Assembly: GCA_004213515.1 (NCBI GenBank)
Contig: SHAK01000004.1
Span: 46,428-110,427 of the forward strand
Direction: 5' to 3'
Origin: Limisphaerales bacterium
Lineage (GTDB): Bacteria; Verrucomicrobiota; Verrucomicrobiia; Limisphaerales; UBA1096
Length of the DNA: 64,000 nt
Within the stretch, counting starts at the first letter, position 1, and each line of letters opens with the position of its first letter. Shown piece by piece: positions 8,108-18,207 of the stretch. The notes under the pieces were generated by a model, which ran no database searches, was not told the DNA's origin, and was given only the letters and a program-made list of their open reading frames with translations. Both the position numbers and the translations under genes were made by a program.

Positions 8108-9355
8108 ATGAAAGGACTTCCAGGATTTCGCGATTTTTACCCTGAACCAATTCCTACAACAGACTCATGGAGCCTTGATTTACGACAGTATATCTTTGAA
8201 ACATGGAGAAGAACAGCAGAGCGATATGGATTTCGTGAGTACGATGGCCCGCCCATAGAAGAACTGGAACTATACACTCAAAAAAGTGGTGAAGAAATTG
8301 TCGGCCAATTATACAATTTTGAAGATAAGGGAGACCGAAAGGTTTCGCTTAGGCCGGAAATGACTCCAACGCTAGCCCGAATGGCAGCCTCACACACGCG
8401 CAATTACAAAAAACCCATCAAGTGGTTTTCTATTCCGCAACTTTTTCGATACGAACGCCAACAAAAAGGCCGACTACGAGAACATTTTCAACTAAATGCT
8501 GACATAATCGGAGAAGAAGATGTATCTGCTGATGCCGAACTAATCTCTCTACTTATAGATACACTTCGAAATCTAAAACTTACGGAAGAAGATTTTTTTA
8601 TTCGACTTAGTAGCCGTCAAGCTTGGCAAGACTTCTTTGAAAAAAACGGAGGCAAAGAGAATGATGCATACGATTTTTATCAAGTTATAGATAAATTGGA
8701 ACGTACAGATCAAAAAGCATCCAATGAAAAATTGAACAAAATTGGATTCTCATACGAGCAGGTCAACGAATTTATTTCACAAGGTCAACCAACAGAAGAA
8801 TTATCATCCATAATAGAAAACATTGAAGCCCGTGGTTTAGGTAATTTCATTAAAATAGACTACAGAATAATTCGAGGTTTAGCTTATTACACGGGCCCTG
8901 TCTACGAAGCTTTCGATAAATCTGGTAAATTCCGAGCAATCGCTGGTGGCGGTCGCTACGACCACTTGGTAAAACTCATCTCCAAAGGTAAAACTAACTT
9001 ACCAGCCCTTGGATTCGGTATGGGAGACGTTGTCCTCACAGAACTCCTCAAAGATCGAAATCTCATACCTAAAATTCAGCATATCATTAGCGCTTATGTG
9101 CAAATTACTGATGAGACTATGCGCTATACTTCACTTGGTCTCATTCAGCGACTTCGCCAAGCTGGCATAGCTACCGAATATCCATTAATAAATACCAAAC
9201 CTGAAAAACAATTTAAGCGTGCTGTCGAACTAAGCGCTAAATGGATCATCGCAATCGAAAGTGATAATAAAGTAACAATTAAGAATCTCCGAACTCGTGA
9301 AGAACAGGTTTGCCTAGTCGAAGATGTTACTGACTTTTTAGAATTAAATAATTAA
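8108..9355 (+). CDS. hisS: Histidine--tRNA ligase
   Basis: A 415-residue class II aminoacyl-tRNA synthetase. Motif 2 reads VSLRPEMTPTLARM, the histidine-specific loop reads IIRGLAYYTGPVYEAF, and motif 3 is in PALGFGMGDVVL; a C-terminal anticodon-binding domain follows from about residue 325. AGGA lies 6 nt upstream of ATG 8108, a plausible ribosome-binding site. It is the last gene of the rightward run rpmE-prfA-HAD-hisS. Confidence 0.96.
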   Translation: MKGLPGFRDFYPEPIPTTDSWSLDLRQYIFETWRRTAERYGFREYDGPPIEELELYTQKSGEEIVGQLYNFEDKGDRKVSLRPEMTPTLARMAASHTRNYKKPIKWFSIPQLFRYERQQKGRLREHFQLNADIIGEEDVSADAELISLLIDTLRNLKLTEEDFFIRLSSRQAWQDFFEKNGGKENDAYDFYQVIDKLERTDQKASNEKLNKIGFSYEQVNEFISQGQPTEELSSIIENIEARGLGNFIKIDYRIIRGLAYYTGPVYEAFDKSGKFRAIAGGGRYDHLVKLISKGKTNLPALGFGMGDVVLTELLKDRNLIPKIQHIISAYVQITDETMRYTSLGLIQRLRQAGIATEYPLINTKPEKQFKRAVELSAKWIIAIESDNKVTIKNLRTREEQVCLVEDVTDFLELNN

Positions 9356-9404
9356 GCCTCTAATTTAATTCATAAACTAAAAAATTGATTCAAGTTTGAC
9401 AATA

Positions 9405-9848
9405 TTAAGAGTCTTCTCCTTGGTTTGGCCTAACTTGAGATTTACGGTCAGTAATTTTGGTTTTTGACGATTGGTATGGCAAAACAAAAGCTTCGTTGAA
9501 ATCAAATCCATTAGCAAAATCTTCACGCGAATCATTTTCAGTCTTTGCTAGAAGATTATTTTCAACGAGATTAAAAACAATTTCTCCAAAATCCTCTGTC
9601 GCATTAATACCCCATTCATTGAACACCATCTTAGTCATAGGCCCATAATTATTGAGTGCGTACTTACGTAAACCATCAGTTAGCTCCTGACCACTTATAT
9701 GACGAGGTTCATCTCCACCCGCTTCTTTAGAGAGTTTTTGCTGAGTATAATCTAATGCCTCTCGTATGAAATGGTAAGCATCTTTATGGTATCTAATATC
9801 CTTATCAACTATTTGATCTAAAATATCATCATAATCAAAAGGTTGCAT
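9405..9848 (-). CDS. Minf_1886 / Plancto_Ver conserved hypothetical
   Basis: A 147-residue acidic protein of unknown function. It matches the family restricted largely to Planctomycetes and Verrucomicrobia (Minf_1886 type): conserved AYHFIREALDYTQ near the start, the HISGQELTDGLRKYAL segment and the MTKMVFNEWGI helix. There are no membrane segments or signal. An in-frame upstream ATG at 9872 exists, but MQPFDYDDILDQIV from 9848 is the natural start. It lies downstream of leuS on the same strand and may be its last cistron. It is a useful lineage marker. Confidence 0.8.
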   Translation of the reverse strand: MQPFDYDDILDQIVDKDIRYHKDAYHFIREALDYTQQKLSKEAGGDEPRHISGQELTDGLRKYALNNYGPMTKMVFNEWGINATEDFGEIVFNLVENNLLAKTENDSREDFANGFDFNEAFVLPYQSSKTKITDRKSQVRPNQGEDS

Positions 9849-9924
9849 ATCAATCTTTAAAAAAAACGGCAAAAAATATCATTCTCTTTTCTTTAAAATC
9901 TACATCACACTCAAAAAAAAGGAT

Positions 9925-12591
9925 TTAGATGGCGACAATGTTAATTAATTTCCCAGGAATAACGATCACCTTTTTTACTTTTTTTCCTTCAATATGTCGC
10001 TTCACATTTTCACTATTCATTGCAAGCTCCTCTATTTTAGAATTATCTATTTCAGCAGGAACTTGTAAACGATCGCGAACTTTCCCATTTACCTGCACAA
10101 CCATTTCAATTGATGTTTCGACAAGATACTTTTCATCAAAATTCGGCCAAGGATAATATGCAATAGAAGAACCGTTTTTATTATTGGCTTTAGAATATAG
10201 TTCTTCAGCAATATGAGGAGCAAACGGCGAAAGAAGCAGCAGAAAATCTTTTAGAACTGAAAGTGGGCGTAAATCCCAAGTAGATACCTCATTAACAAAA
10301 ACCATTAGTGCAGAAATAGCGGTATTAAATCGTAGATGCTCCATATCCTCAGTAACTTTCTTAATACAAGTATGAAGCACCTTCATCTGCTCTTGGGTCG
10401 GATCAATATCAGCAACAGCATCACTAAATTTAATTTCAGAAAGTAATTCTAATCCTTTCTTGGGAGACAGAGTAAACTGCTGCTCAAATGTTTTCTCAGT
10501 TTGTTCGTCGATAAACATTCGCCAAACACGACCAAGAAATCGATATACACCTTCTACCCCTTTAGTATTCCAAGGTTTAACCATCTCCAATGGTCCCATA
10601 AACATTTCATACAATCGCAAAGCATCTGCACCAAATTCTTCCAGGATTTCATCAGGGTTGACTACATTACCTCGTGATTTAGACATTTTCTGTCCGTCCT
10701 CGCCTAAAATTAATCCTTGGTTAACCAATTTATAAAATGGTTCTGGGGAAGAAACATAGCCTAAATCAAACAAAGCCTTATGCCAAAAACGAGCATAGAG
10801 AAGGTGTAAAACCGCATGCTCGGTCCCTCCTACATATAAATCAACTCCCGGTGTAGCTTCCTTACTTGAAGTTCCCATCCAATATTTTTCAGCCGAATCC
10901 CCAACAAATCTTCCATCATTGGTCGCATCTAAATAGCGCAAATAATACCAGCAGCTACCCGCCCACTGAGGCATAGTGTTGACTTCGCGCACTACTCCTT
11001 CCTCAACTTGACACCATTCCTGAGCTCTGGCTAAAGGGGGATCACCTGAACCTGTCGGTTTAAAGTCTGTCAAATCAGGAGGTAAAACCGGCAAATCAGC
11101 CTCGTCTAAAGCAGCATGTCCCATTTCGTCCCATATAATAGGAAATGGCTCTCCCCAGTAACGCTGCCGACTAAACAACCAATCCCGCAACTTAAAATTG
11201 ATAGTCCTAGAACCAAGCGATTTTTCCTCCAGCCAGTCTATAATTCGAACCTTAGCTTCCTTGGTAGAAAGGTCATCAAGAAAATCTGAATTAATAACAA
11301 CGCCCTCTCCGGAAAAACCAAGCGATTCTTGCCCTTTTGGCGCTTTAACAACTACTTCGGTTGGCAATTCGAATTTCTCAGCAAATTCCAGATCACGTAA
11401 ATCATGAGCCGGCACAGCCATGATAGCTCCTGTTCCATATCCAGCCAAAACATAGTCTGCTGTCCAAATTGGTAACAATCTACCATTAACAGGGTTTAAG
11501 GCATAAGCACCTGTAAAAACACCACTTTTTTCTTTCGCTAAATCAGTTCGCTCAAGATCACTTTTTTTGGAGGATTCAACCTGATAAGCTTGAACCTCAA
11601 CAAGGTTTTCTTCCTTAACAATTGAATCAATCAAATCACTCTCTGGAGAAACAACAATATAAGTAGCCCCGAATAATGTATCTGGGCGAGTAGTAAAAAC
11701 CGTAATTTTAGTATTAGAATCCTTAACCTGAAAAGTCACCTCTGCCCCCTCGGAGCGGCCAATCCAATTACGTTGCATCTCCTTAAGAGAATCACTCCAT
11801 TCGATACCATCAAGATCATCAAGAAGGCGCTGTGAATAAGCCGTAATACGCAACATCCATTGCCGCATAGGCTTACGAACTACCGGAAAACCACCTACCT
11901 CGCTAACTCCATCTTTAACTTCTTCATTGGCAAGAACCGTTCCAAGCTCAGGACACCAATTGACCGGAGCCTCGGAAACATAGGCCAAGCGGTGAGAATC
12001 AATCCAAGAACGTTTTTGTTCTTCTGTTGATATCTCCTTTGGACAAACTAAAGTCTCTATGGGCTCGGCTTTAGATGTCTCTAAATTAAACCATGAGTTG
12101 TATAGTTGTAAAAATATCCACTGAGTCCATCGAAAATATTTAGGGTCTGTAGTATCTATTTCACGACTCCAATCATAACTAAATCCAAGTGATTGAATCT
12201 GTCTTTTGAAGTTGGCAACGTTAGTCTCAGTAGTAATTCGCGGATGTTGGCCAGTCTTTATAGCATACTGTTCAGCTGGCAATCCAAATGCATCCCAACC
12301 CATAGGGTGCAAAACGTTGAAGCCTCGCATACGTTTATATCGAGCCAAAATATCCGTTGCGGTATAACCTTCCGGATGTCCAACATGCAACCCTGCCCCG
12401 GAAGGATATGGGAACATATCAAGAATGTAATACTTTGGGATGCTTTCTGGAGCAGCAGTTTGGTGACGATCGCGAAAAGGATGTCCCGTTGGAGCGCTTT
12501 CACCTGGATTCCAAGAACGGAATATTTCTCCATTATGCCAGAGTTCCTGCCACTTTGGTTCGAATAATTGAAAAGGATATTGTCTTCGCAT
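9925..12591 (-). CDS. leuS: Leucine--tRNA ligase
   Basis: An 888-residue class I synthetase. The HIGH-like motif is in [14 protein letters not shown], the CP1 editing domain follows with [12 protein letters not shown] and [12 protein letters not shown], and the KMSKS loop is in [12 protein letters not shown]; the C-terminus has the VQVNGKVRD domain. ATG 12591 ([15 protein letters not shown]) is preferred to an in-frame TTG at 12603. It lies 42 bp downstream of ilvD on the same strand, and a link between branched-chain amino acid synthesis and Leu charging is plausible. Confidence 0.96.
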   Translation of the reverse strand: MRRQYPFQLFEPKWQELWHNGEIFRSWNPGESAPTGHPFRDRHQTAAPESIPKYYILDMFPYPSGAGLHVGHPEGYTATDILARYKRMRGFNVLHPMGWDAFGLPAEQYAIKTGQHPRITTETNVANFKRQIQSLGFSYDWSREIDTTDPKYFRWTQWIFLQLYNSWFNLETSKAEPIETLVCPKEISTEEQKRSWIDSHRLAYVSEAPVNWCPELGTVLANEEVKDGVSEVGGFPVVRKPMRQWMLRITAYSQRLLDDLDGIEWSDSLKEMQRNWIGRSEGAEVTFQVKDSNTKITVFTTRPDTLFGATYIVVSPESDLIDSIVKEENLVEVQAYQVESSKKSDLERTDLAKEKSGVFTGAYALNPVNGRLLPIWTADYVLAGYGTGAIMAVPAHDLRDLEFAEKFELPTEVVVKAPKGQESLGFSGEGVVINSDFLDDLSTKEAKVRIIDWLEEKSLGSRTINFKLRDWLFSRQRYWGEPFPIIWDEMGHAALDEADLPVLPPDLTDFKPTGSGDPPLARAQEWCQVEEGVVREVNTMPQWAGSCWYYLRYLDATNDGRFVGDSAEKYWMGTSSKEATPGVDLYVGGTEHAVLHLLYARFWHKALFDLGYVSSPEPFYKLVNQGLILGEDGQKMSKSRGNVVNPDEILEEFGADALRLYEMFMGPLEMVKPWNTKGVEGVYRFLGRVWRMFIDEQTEKTFEQQFTLSPKKGLELLSEIKFSDAVADIDPTQEQMKVLHTCIKKVTEDMEHLRFNTAISALMVFVNEVSTWDLRPLSVLKDFLLLLSPFAPHIAEELYSKANNKNGSSIAYYPWPNFDEKYLVETSIEMVVQVNGKVRDRLQVPAEIDNSKIEELAMNSENVKRHIEGKKVKKVIVIPGKLINIVAI

Positions 12592-12633
12592 TCGTGCGAT
12601 CAAAAAATTATATGTTTAGATTTAAAACAGTGA

Positions 12634-14370
12634 TCAGACATCAAGATTATAATCAGTTACTGCTCCTTGAGATGCAGATGTAACCGCACTAGCATACTTC
12701 GCCAAAACTCCCTTAGAATAACGAGGCTTAGGCTTCCTCCAACTGCTTTTACGTTTAACTAAATCACCCTTAGCTACATGAAGAACCAATTGATTCTTAT
12801 CTGCATCAATGGTAATCGAGTCACCATTTTTTACTAAAGCTAATGGACCACCCATGTAAGCCTCCGGGGTAATATGCCCGACAACAAAACCATGTGTACC
12901 ACCTGAAAATCTACCGTCAGTAATTAAAGCAACATCATCTCCAAGACCAGCACCCATGATAGCTCCAGTTGGCCCGAGCATTTCTCTCATTCCAGGCCCC
13001 CCTTTAGGCCCCTCATAGCGAATCACTATAATATCCCCTTTTTTAATTTTCCCACTGAGAATGGCCTTCATCGCTTTCTCCTCAGAATTGTATGGCCTTG
13101 CAATACCTGTAAAACTCAACCCTTCTTTACCTGTAATTTTAGCCACACTTCCAGCTGGAGACAGATTTCCATAAAGAATACGAAGATGACTGTCCTTCTT
13201 GATAGGCTTACTTAATGGCTGAATGATCTTTTGACCTTTCCTGTAAGATTTAACTTTAGATAAATTTTGAGACATTGACTTGCCTGTAACAGTTAGACAG
13301 TCTCCATGAAGTAACCCTGCCTTGAGTAAGGTTTTCATCAACGGCTGAATCCCTCCCACAGCTACGAGTTCACTCATTAAGTATTTACCGCTTGGCTTCA
13401 GGTCAGCCAAAACTGGCACCTTCTTACCTATACGAGAAAAGTCATCGAGAGATAGCTTAACATCTGCAGCATGAGCCATAGCTAGCAAATGCAAAACTGC
13501 ATTCGTTGATCCCCCAAGTGCAATCACAACGGTAATGGCATTCTCGAACGCTTTCTTGGTCATAATATCACGGGGCTTTATTCCTTTTTTTAGTAGATTA
13601 TAAACGGCTGCTCCTGCCTCGCGGCTGTCTCGTTTCTTTGCAGGACTAATTGCAGTCTGAGAACTACTTCCAGGAAGGCTCATTCCCATTGCTTCAATAG
13701 CACTAGCCATAGTATTTGCAGTATACATTCCTCCACAAGACCCGGGCCCAGGGATCGCGCAGGAAGTTATATCCTCTAAGCCCTTATCAGAAAGTTTGTT
13801 ATTTGAATGAGCTCCCACTGCTTCAAATACTGAAACAATATCAAGCTTCTTTGAAGCCCCACTAACACATCCCGGCAGAATTGACCCTCCATACACAAAA
13901 ACCGCAGGTCGATTCATTCTTGCAATAGCAATCATGCAACCTGGCATATTCTTGTCACAACCACCAATAGCCACAAATCCATCCATACATTCGCAACCCA
14001 CCACTGTTTCTATCGAGTCAGCAATAACTTCTCTAGAAACCATAGAATACTTCATACCCTCAGTACCCATTGAAATACCATCAGAAATAGTAATCGTATT
14101 GAATACAATTGCCTTACCACCGGCCTTGTTTGTCCCAACTTCAGCTTGCTTAGCAAGCTCATCAATATGCATGTTACACGGAGTTACATTACTCCATGTG
14201 GAAGCAACACCAATAATCGGCTTCTTGAAATCTCCAGGTTTAAAACCTGTAGGATAAAGCATCGCCCGACTAGGAGCCCTATCCGGACCATCCAACATAA
14301 TTGCTGAATGTGGTCGCAGAGTGGGAATACTTTTCTTCTTATTAGGTTTTTTTTTCGAAGTTTTTTTCAT
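12634..14370 (-). CDS. ilvD: Dihydroxy-acid dehydratase
   Basis: IlvD makes 2-keto acids in valine, isoleucine and leucine synthesis and needs an Fe-S cluster. The 578-residue product has cluster Cys positions in [17 protein letters not shown] and [14 protein letters not shown], and the C-terminal signature [19 protein letters not shown]. The start is ATG 14370, giving a Lys-rich N-terminus ([13 protein letters not shown]); the longer frame runs back over the divergent gpx start and is rejected. It is first in the leftward ilvD-leuS-Minf_1886 group. Confidence 0.95.
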   Translation of the reverse strand: MKKTSKKKPNKKKSIPTLRPHSAIMLDGPDRAPSRAMLYPTGFKPGDFKKPIIGVASTWSNVTPCNMHIDELAKQAEVGTNKAGGKAIVFNTITISDGISMGTEGMKYSMVSREVIADSIETVVGCECMDGFVAIGGCDKNMPGCMIAIARMNRPAVFVYGGSILPGCVSGASKKLDIVSVFEAVGAHSNNKLSDKGLEDITSCAIPGPGSCGGMYTANTMASAIEAMGMSLPGSSSQTAISPAKKRDSREAGAAVYNLLKKGIKPRDIMTKKAFENAITVVIALGGSTNAVLHLLAMAHAADVKLSLDDFSRIGKKVPVLADLKPSGKYLMSELVAVGGIQPLMKTLLKAGLLHGDCLTVTGKSMSQNLSKVKSYRKGQKIIQPLSKPIKKDSHLRILYGNLSPAGSVAKITGKEGLSFTGIARPYNSEEKAMKAILSGKIKKGDIIVIRYEGPKGGPGMREMLGPTGAIMGAGLGDDVALITDGRFSGGTHGFVVGHITPEAYMGGPLALVKNGDSITIDADKNQLVLHVAKGDLVKRKSSWRKPKPRYSKGVLAKYASAVTSASQGAVTDYNLDV

Positions 14371-14479
14371 TGCAAATCGACGGGCGGACAGTCTCAACAA
14401 AAGCACGAACAAAAACAAGCCGGCATAATGCATTGCAAGTTGTTTGACAAATAAATCTTTTTTGAGAAATTTGTCGGGT

Positions 14480-15016
14480 ATGAAATTATTATTATCGCTC
14501 TTACTAACATTGACTGTCACTAGCAATGTTACTGCTGAAGAATCTACACTCGATATTCCCCTAAAAGATATCGATGGAAAATCAACAAGTCTAAAAGCTC
14601 ATAAAGGTAAAGTTATGCTTGTTGTAAATGTTGCTAGCCAATGCGGCTTAACAAGGCAATATAAACAACTTCAAGCCGTGCACTCTAAGTACGCAAAAAA
14701 AGGTTTCACTGTGCTGGGATTTCCATGCAACCAATTTGGCAGACAAGAACCTGGTTCAGAATTAGAAATAAAAAAATTCTGTAGCGACAACTACAATGTC
14801 ACTTTCCCTCTTCACTCTAAGATTGAGGTTAACGGCGCAAACACACATCCACTGTACAAGAAAATCAAAAAAGAATCTGGCGGCTCGGATAAGATTTCCT
14901 GGAATTTTGAAAAGTTTCTACTTGATGGTAACGGTAAAGTTATTAAGCGCTTTTCTCCTAGAACCAAGCCTGATGCCAAAGAGGTAACAGCTGCAATTGA
15001 AAAGGCTCTCAGTTAA
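14480..15016 (+). CDS. Glutathione peroxidase family protein, exported
   Basis: A 178-residue thiol peroxidase with a Sec signal peptide ([19 protein letters not shown]), so periplasmic. The catalytic tetrad is visible: Cys in VASQCGLT (Cys, not selenocysteine), Gln in FPCNQFG, and Trp/Asn in SWNFEKF. It reduces hydroperoxides, often with thioredoxin-like donors in bacteria. ATG 14480 is preferred to the earlier 14444 because it begins the signal peptide. It is divergent from ilvD and followed by a terminator. Confidence 0.92.
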   Translation: MKLLLSLLLTLTVTSNVTAEESTLDIPLKDIDGKSTSLKAHKGKVMLVVNVASQCGLTRQYKQLQAVHSKYAKKGFTVLGFPCNQFGRQEPGSELEIKKFCSDNYNVTFPLHSKIEVNGANTHPLYKKIKKESGGSDKISWNFEKFLLDGNGKVIKRFSPRTKPDAKEVTAAIEKALS

Positions 15017-15037
15017 TCTCATCTTTTTTCTCAATTA

Positions 15038-15066
15038 AAGCCCGGCATTCAGCCGGGCTTTTTTTT
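15038..15066 (+). terminator. Rho-independent terminator after gpx
   Basis: A perfect 9-bp stem (15038-15046 with 15052-15060), a 5-nt loop, and an 8-nt T tract. It lies 22 bp after the peroxidase stop and separates it from the convergent SLC13 gene. Confidence 0.93.
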
Positions 15067-15080
15067 AAAAAAATATCAAA

Positions 15081-16952
15081 TTAAAATCCCCATATTATTG
15101 GAACAAAAAACCAAACAAGAAATGCCATAATCAGAGTGAGTCCTAGTCCAGCTTTCACATAATCAGAAAATCGATACTTCCCCGGGCCTGAAACCAAAAT
15201 ACAAGCTGGCTCAAAAGGAGCAACAAAAGATGAAGAAGCACCAAGCATGACTGCTATAGCATATGTCTGGCCACTAACATTCAGTGTATCTGCCGTTTGC
15301 ATTGCTACAGGTAAAACCACGAGTGCTGCTGCTGCATTAGACATTGTCTGTGTAAGAAACATAGTAAGTAGAATAAAGCCGGCTAATACCATTCTTGGAC
15401 TTTCAAAAGCACTTTGAATACCTCCTGCTAACCAATTAGCTGTTCCAGATTCGCGCATCGCAGCTCCAAAAGCTGTCATTCCTCCAATAACTATTAATAC
15501 ACGCCAATCGATTACCTCATATGCCTTTTGCATAGTTATACATCCAGTAGCTACAGTCATTGCCGCTGCACTTAAAAAACAAACTGGTAATGGGGCTAAA
15601 TTGAAACCACCGGCCAAAACTGCAAAACCAAAAAAAATCAAAGCCATGAAACCTTTTCTTCTTCGGTCTGCACTTGGAGCTTCATTTACCTCTAAGCTCA
15701 CAAGATTTGTATCGTTCTCTAAAGCTTGCAAGCGATCTTTTGAACCTTGCACTAATAATAAATCTCCAGCTTGAAGTTTAATTACACCAAGTTTACGACC
15801 CAACACTTGCCCATGTCGATAGATTGCAAGCACCGCCAGTCCAAAGCGTTGCCTAAAATTCGCCTCCTTTAATGAGTTCCGAATTAGTGTCGACTTGGGT
15901 GTAATTAACAATTCGGCAATTTTTGTTTCTTCGGTCTGCAGTGAGTCATCTTCTAATTTTGTTTCCGCCTTAATCTCAATACCACTTGCGTCCTTTACGG
16001 CCATCAAGTCATCAATACGCCCAGATATCAATAAGACATCATTCTCTTCAAATTTTGAACGTGCATTAGGCACAAAACTCTTTTTCTTACGAAGAATTTT
16101 TATAATTTGAAAATCCATCTGAGTCAGTGACGATTTATATACTAACTCACCAATAAGCTTCGACCCTGACATAACAACAATTTCCGAGACATACTCCCGA
16201 ATATTGAAATCCTCTGCCAAACTCTCGTCAGGGTAATCTGGCAATAACTTTCGTCCAATTAACATTAGATAAACTATTCCAACCCCCATAATTAAAAGGC
16301 CGAGCGGGGTGATTTCAAAAAGACCAAGTGGTTTGTATATATTTAAATTATTAGTCTCAGCATGCAGAAAATAGTCCAATGAATCCAGTTCCCCATCACC
16401 ATTTAGATCTTTCCCACCTTGAGCAATCCATTCAACCAAACCAGCTTCATGCTGTCTTTGAATCTCACCACTAACTGCAACATTTGTCGAAGTGCCAATT
16501 AATGTACATGTGCCTCCAAGAATCGAAGCGAAACAAACAGGCATTAGTAATTTCGAAGGACTTGTTTTTAATTTACGAGCCACTGACATCGTAGGACCTA
16601 TAAACAAAGAAGTGACTGCCGTGTTATTCATAAATCCGGAGAGGCCACTTACTACAGACATCGTGGTCAACAACAGTTTATTTGTGCTTCCACCTGCAAC
16701 GCGTAATAACCAAGTAGAAACAAGATCAAGCACACGCCCTTCCAATAATGCACCATTGATAACAAATATAGACCCAAGAATAATTATGATCTGCGAACTA
16801 AAGCCAGCGAAAGCTTGTGCTGTATCAAGAATTCCGGTCAATACTAGTGCTAAAAGAAGAAAAATAGTCACAAGATCAACCGGTAACGCCCTAGTAGCAA
16901 AAAGGACTACCGCTAAAACAAGTAAACTTAGAACTATAAATATTGGATCCAT
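15081..16952 (-). CDS. SLC13/DASS-type anion transporter with RCK_C domains
   Basis: A 623-residue inner-membrane protein with many hydrophobic segments (two blocks, about residues 1-240 and 430-623) around a soluble centre. The paired transport signatures SGFMNNTAVTSL and TQTMSNAAAALVVLP are those of the sodium:dicarboxylate/sulfate (DASS) superfamily. The middle, about 250-420, holds two TrkA-C/RCK_C-like domains (VSEIVVMSGSKLIG..., ELLITPKSTLIRNS...), as in many bacterial sulfate or thiosulfate permeases. An EF-hand loop occurs at residues 182-193 (see findings). It starts 28 bp after the siroheme-decarboxylase-like gene and is likely in its operon. The anion could be sulfate, which would suit a sulfatase-rich genome, but this is inference. 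Confidence 0.85.
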   Translation of the reverse strand: MDPIFIVLSLLVLAVVLFATRALPVDLVTIFLLLALVLTGILDTAQAFAGFSSQIIIILGSIFVINGALLEGRVLDLVSTWLLRVAGGSTNKLLLTTMSVVSGLSGFMNNTAVTSLFIGPTMSVARKLKTSPSKLLMPVCFASILGGTCTLIGTSTNVAVSGEIQRQHEAGLVEWIAQGGKDLNGDGELDSLDYFLHAETNNLNIYKPLGLFEITPLGLLIMGVGIVYLMLIGRKLLPDYPDESLAEDFNIREYVSEIVVMSGSKLIGELVYKSSLTQMDFQIIKILRKKKSFVPNARSKFEENDVLLISGRIDDLMAVKDASGIEIKAETKLEDDSLQTEETKIAELLITPKSTLIRNSLKEANFRQRFGLAVLAIYRHGQVLGRKLGVIKLQAGDLLLVQGSKDRLQALENDTNLVSLEVNEAPSADRRRKGFMALIFFGFAVLAGGFNLAPLPVCFLSAAAMTVATGCITMQKAYEVIDWRVLIVIGGMTAFGAAMRESGTANWLAGGIQSAFESPRMVLAGFILLTMFLTQTMSNAAAALVVLPVAMQTADTLNVSGQTYAIAVMLGASSSFVAPFEPACILVSGPGKYRFSDYVKAGLGLTLIMAFLVWFFVPIIWGF

Positions 16953-16980
16953 TGGCTAATTACTTCATTTTGGATTCACA

Positions 16981-18114
16981 TTACTCTTCCAGCATACTTG
17001 TTGGATCAATGCCAACTTTCTTACACCATTCTTGATATGCAATAGGTGAAATTTCTGAAGGCTTAATCTCACTCCGTCCACCCCAGAAAACATTAGTATA
17101 ACTTACGGGAATTCCAACATTTTCAAGATGCTTGTCAATAGCAGCCTTATGCTCCATCACCAATTCTTTATTTGTGCCATGGGCAACACCCATAATATTT
17201 ACATTATGAAAATCTGGACCACCCTCACGCCAATAGGCATGTGTCATGATATCGTGACGCCCCACCTCACTCCCAGCCTCGATCTCACGTCCTTCAGGTA
17301 CCGCCCAGTGAAATAACGCGTTAAACTTTGTAACTCGTTTACCAGAAGAATGGAGCTTCACATGCTCTAAAAATGTAGAAAAACGGCCAACAACGCGACG
17401 TTTGTCTAAATCCTTTGCAATTCGAAAAAATTCATCCAATGAAAGCCCTGTTTCAATAGCACGCGCAGCCCATATATTTTCAACAATTTCCTCCGGCTCA
17501 AACTCACGCTTTACGGCAGTCATCACATGCCATTCCTGCTCCGTTAAATCAACAATTGCTACCTTCATTGCCTCGGCAGGCTTTTCAGCTCGACTTCCAG
17601 GAGGCATCCCTCTACGACGCACATGACCTACTCCAAGGGCAAATAAACGTTTTGCTGGCATCAAACGAAAATGATCTCCTCCAATTTTTTTAAGCAACCA
17701 TTGTCCGTGCTTTTCAATAGAATACCCTTGCGGTACCTTGAGTGTAGTCCAAAGTTTGTAATTGGAACCTTTTGAAACTGTATCAGTAGTACGGGTAACT
17801 ACATGACCTGAGAAGGGATCTTCCTCATATAGGTAATTAAAGGCAGAATCCATTTTTTCAATGGGCACCTTCCATGCCACAAGCGCACCTTTGGCTAGGT
17901 TTGTAGCCAACAAGGTTTGGCGAACACGGCGAATTGCACCAGATCTGAGCATAGCCCGGATACGCTCAATAACAATTTGAATCTCAACTCCAGACTCTCT
18001 GACGATAGCCCCTAAAGGATCTTGTTGAAACCCTTGTAATCGGTCCTCTGAAACGGCCAAGATCTTAGCATTTATAGGATCATTAAAATCTACGGGTATA
18101 TTCTCCTCGTTCAT
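16981..18114 (-). CDS. Siroheme decarboxylase-like double Lrp/AsnC-fold protein
   Basis: A 377-residue soluble protein built of two consecutive wHTH + AsnC-like (ferredoxin-fold) units, about 10-165 and 190-350. The first unit carries GHVVTRTTDTVSKGSNYKLW, which matches the H-x-x-x-R...YNLW pattern of AhbA/AhbB and NirD/L/G/H siroheme decarboxylases; the second carries RHDIMTHAYWREGGPDFHN. These enzymes convert siroheme to didecarboxysiroheme in the alternative heme or heme d1 routes, normally as two subunits; here both are fused. ATG 18114 is chosen; ATG 18126 is possible. No other heme d1 or Ahb gene is nearby, so a regulatory Lrp-like role remains open. Confidence 0.65.
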   Translation of the reverse strand: MNEENIPVDFNDPINAKILAVSEDRLQGFQQDPLGAIVRESGVEIQIVIERIRAMLRSGAIRRVRQTLLATNLAKGALVAWKVPIEKMDSAFNYLYEEDPFSGHVVTRTTDTVSKGSNYKLWTTLKVPQGYSIEKHGQWLLKKIGGDHFRLMPAKRLFALGVGHVRRRGMPPGSRAEKPAEAMKVAIVDLTEQEWHVMTAVKREFEPEEIVENIWAARAIETGLSLDEFFRIAKDLDKRRVVGRFSTFLEHVKLHSSGKRVTKFNALFHWAVPEGREIEAGSEVGRHDIMTHAYWREGGPDFHNVNIMGVAHGTNKELVMEHKAAIDKHLENVGIPVSYTNVFWGGRSEIKPSEISPIAYQEWCKKVGIDPTSMLEE

Positions 18115-18207
18115 TTGGGAGCCCATTATCCGGCAACAAGTTGTCTTGGCCAAGCGCATTCCGGATTGATTTGATCGCCACAATCCTCAACCATCTGCGT
18201 TCTATTC

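Noticed and set aside
12540..12570. GGTTCGAAT resembling a tRNA T-loop
   Set aside because: It lies inside leuS coding sequence and no acceptor or anticodon arms fit around it.
12193..12683. Several long open frames antisense to leuS and ilvD
   Set aside because: They are shadow frames of strongly supported genes, with no family features.
14371..14526. 52-residue N-terminal extension of IlvD
   Set aside because: It overlaps the divergent glutathione peroxidase start and is not part of the family.
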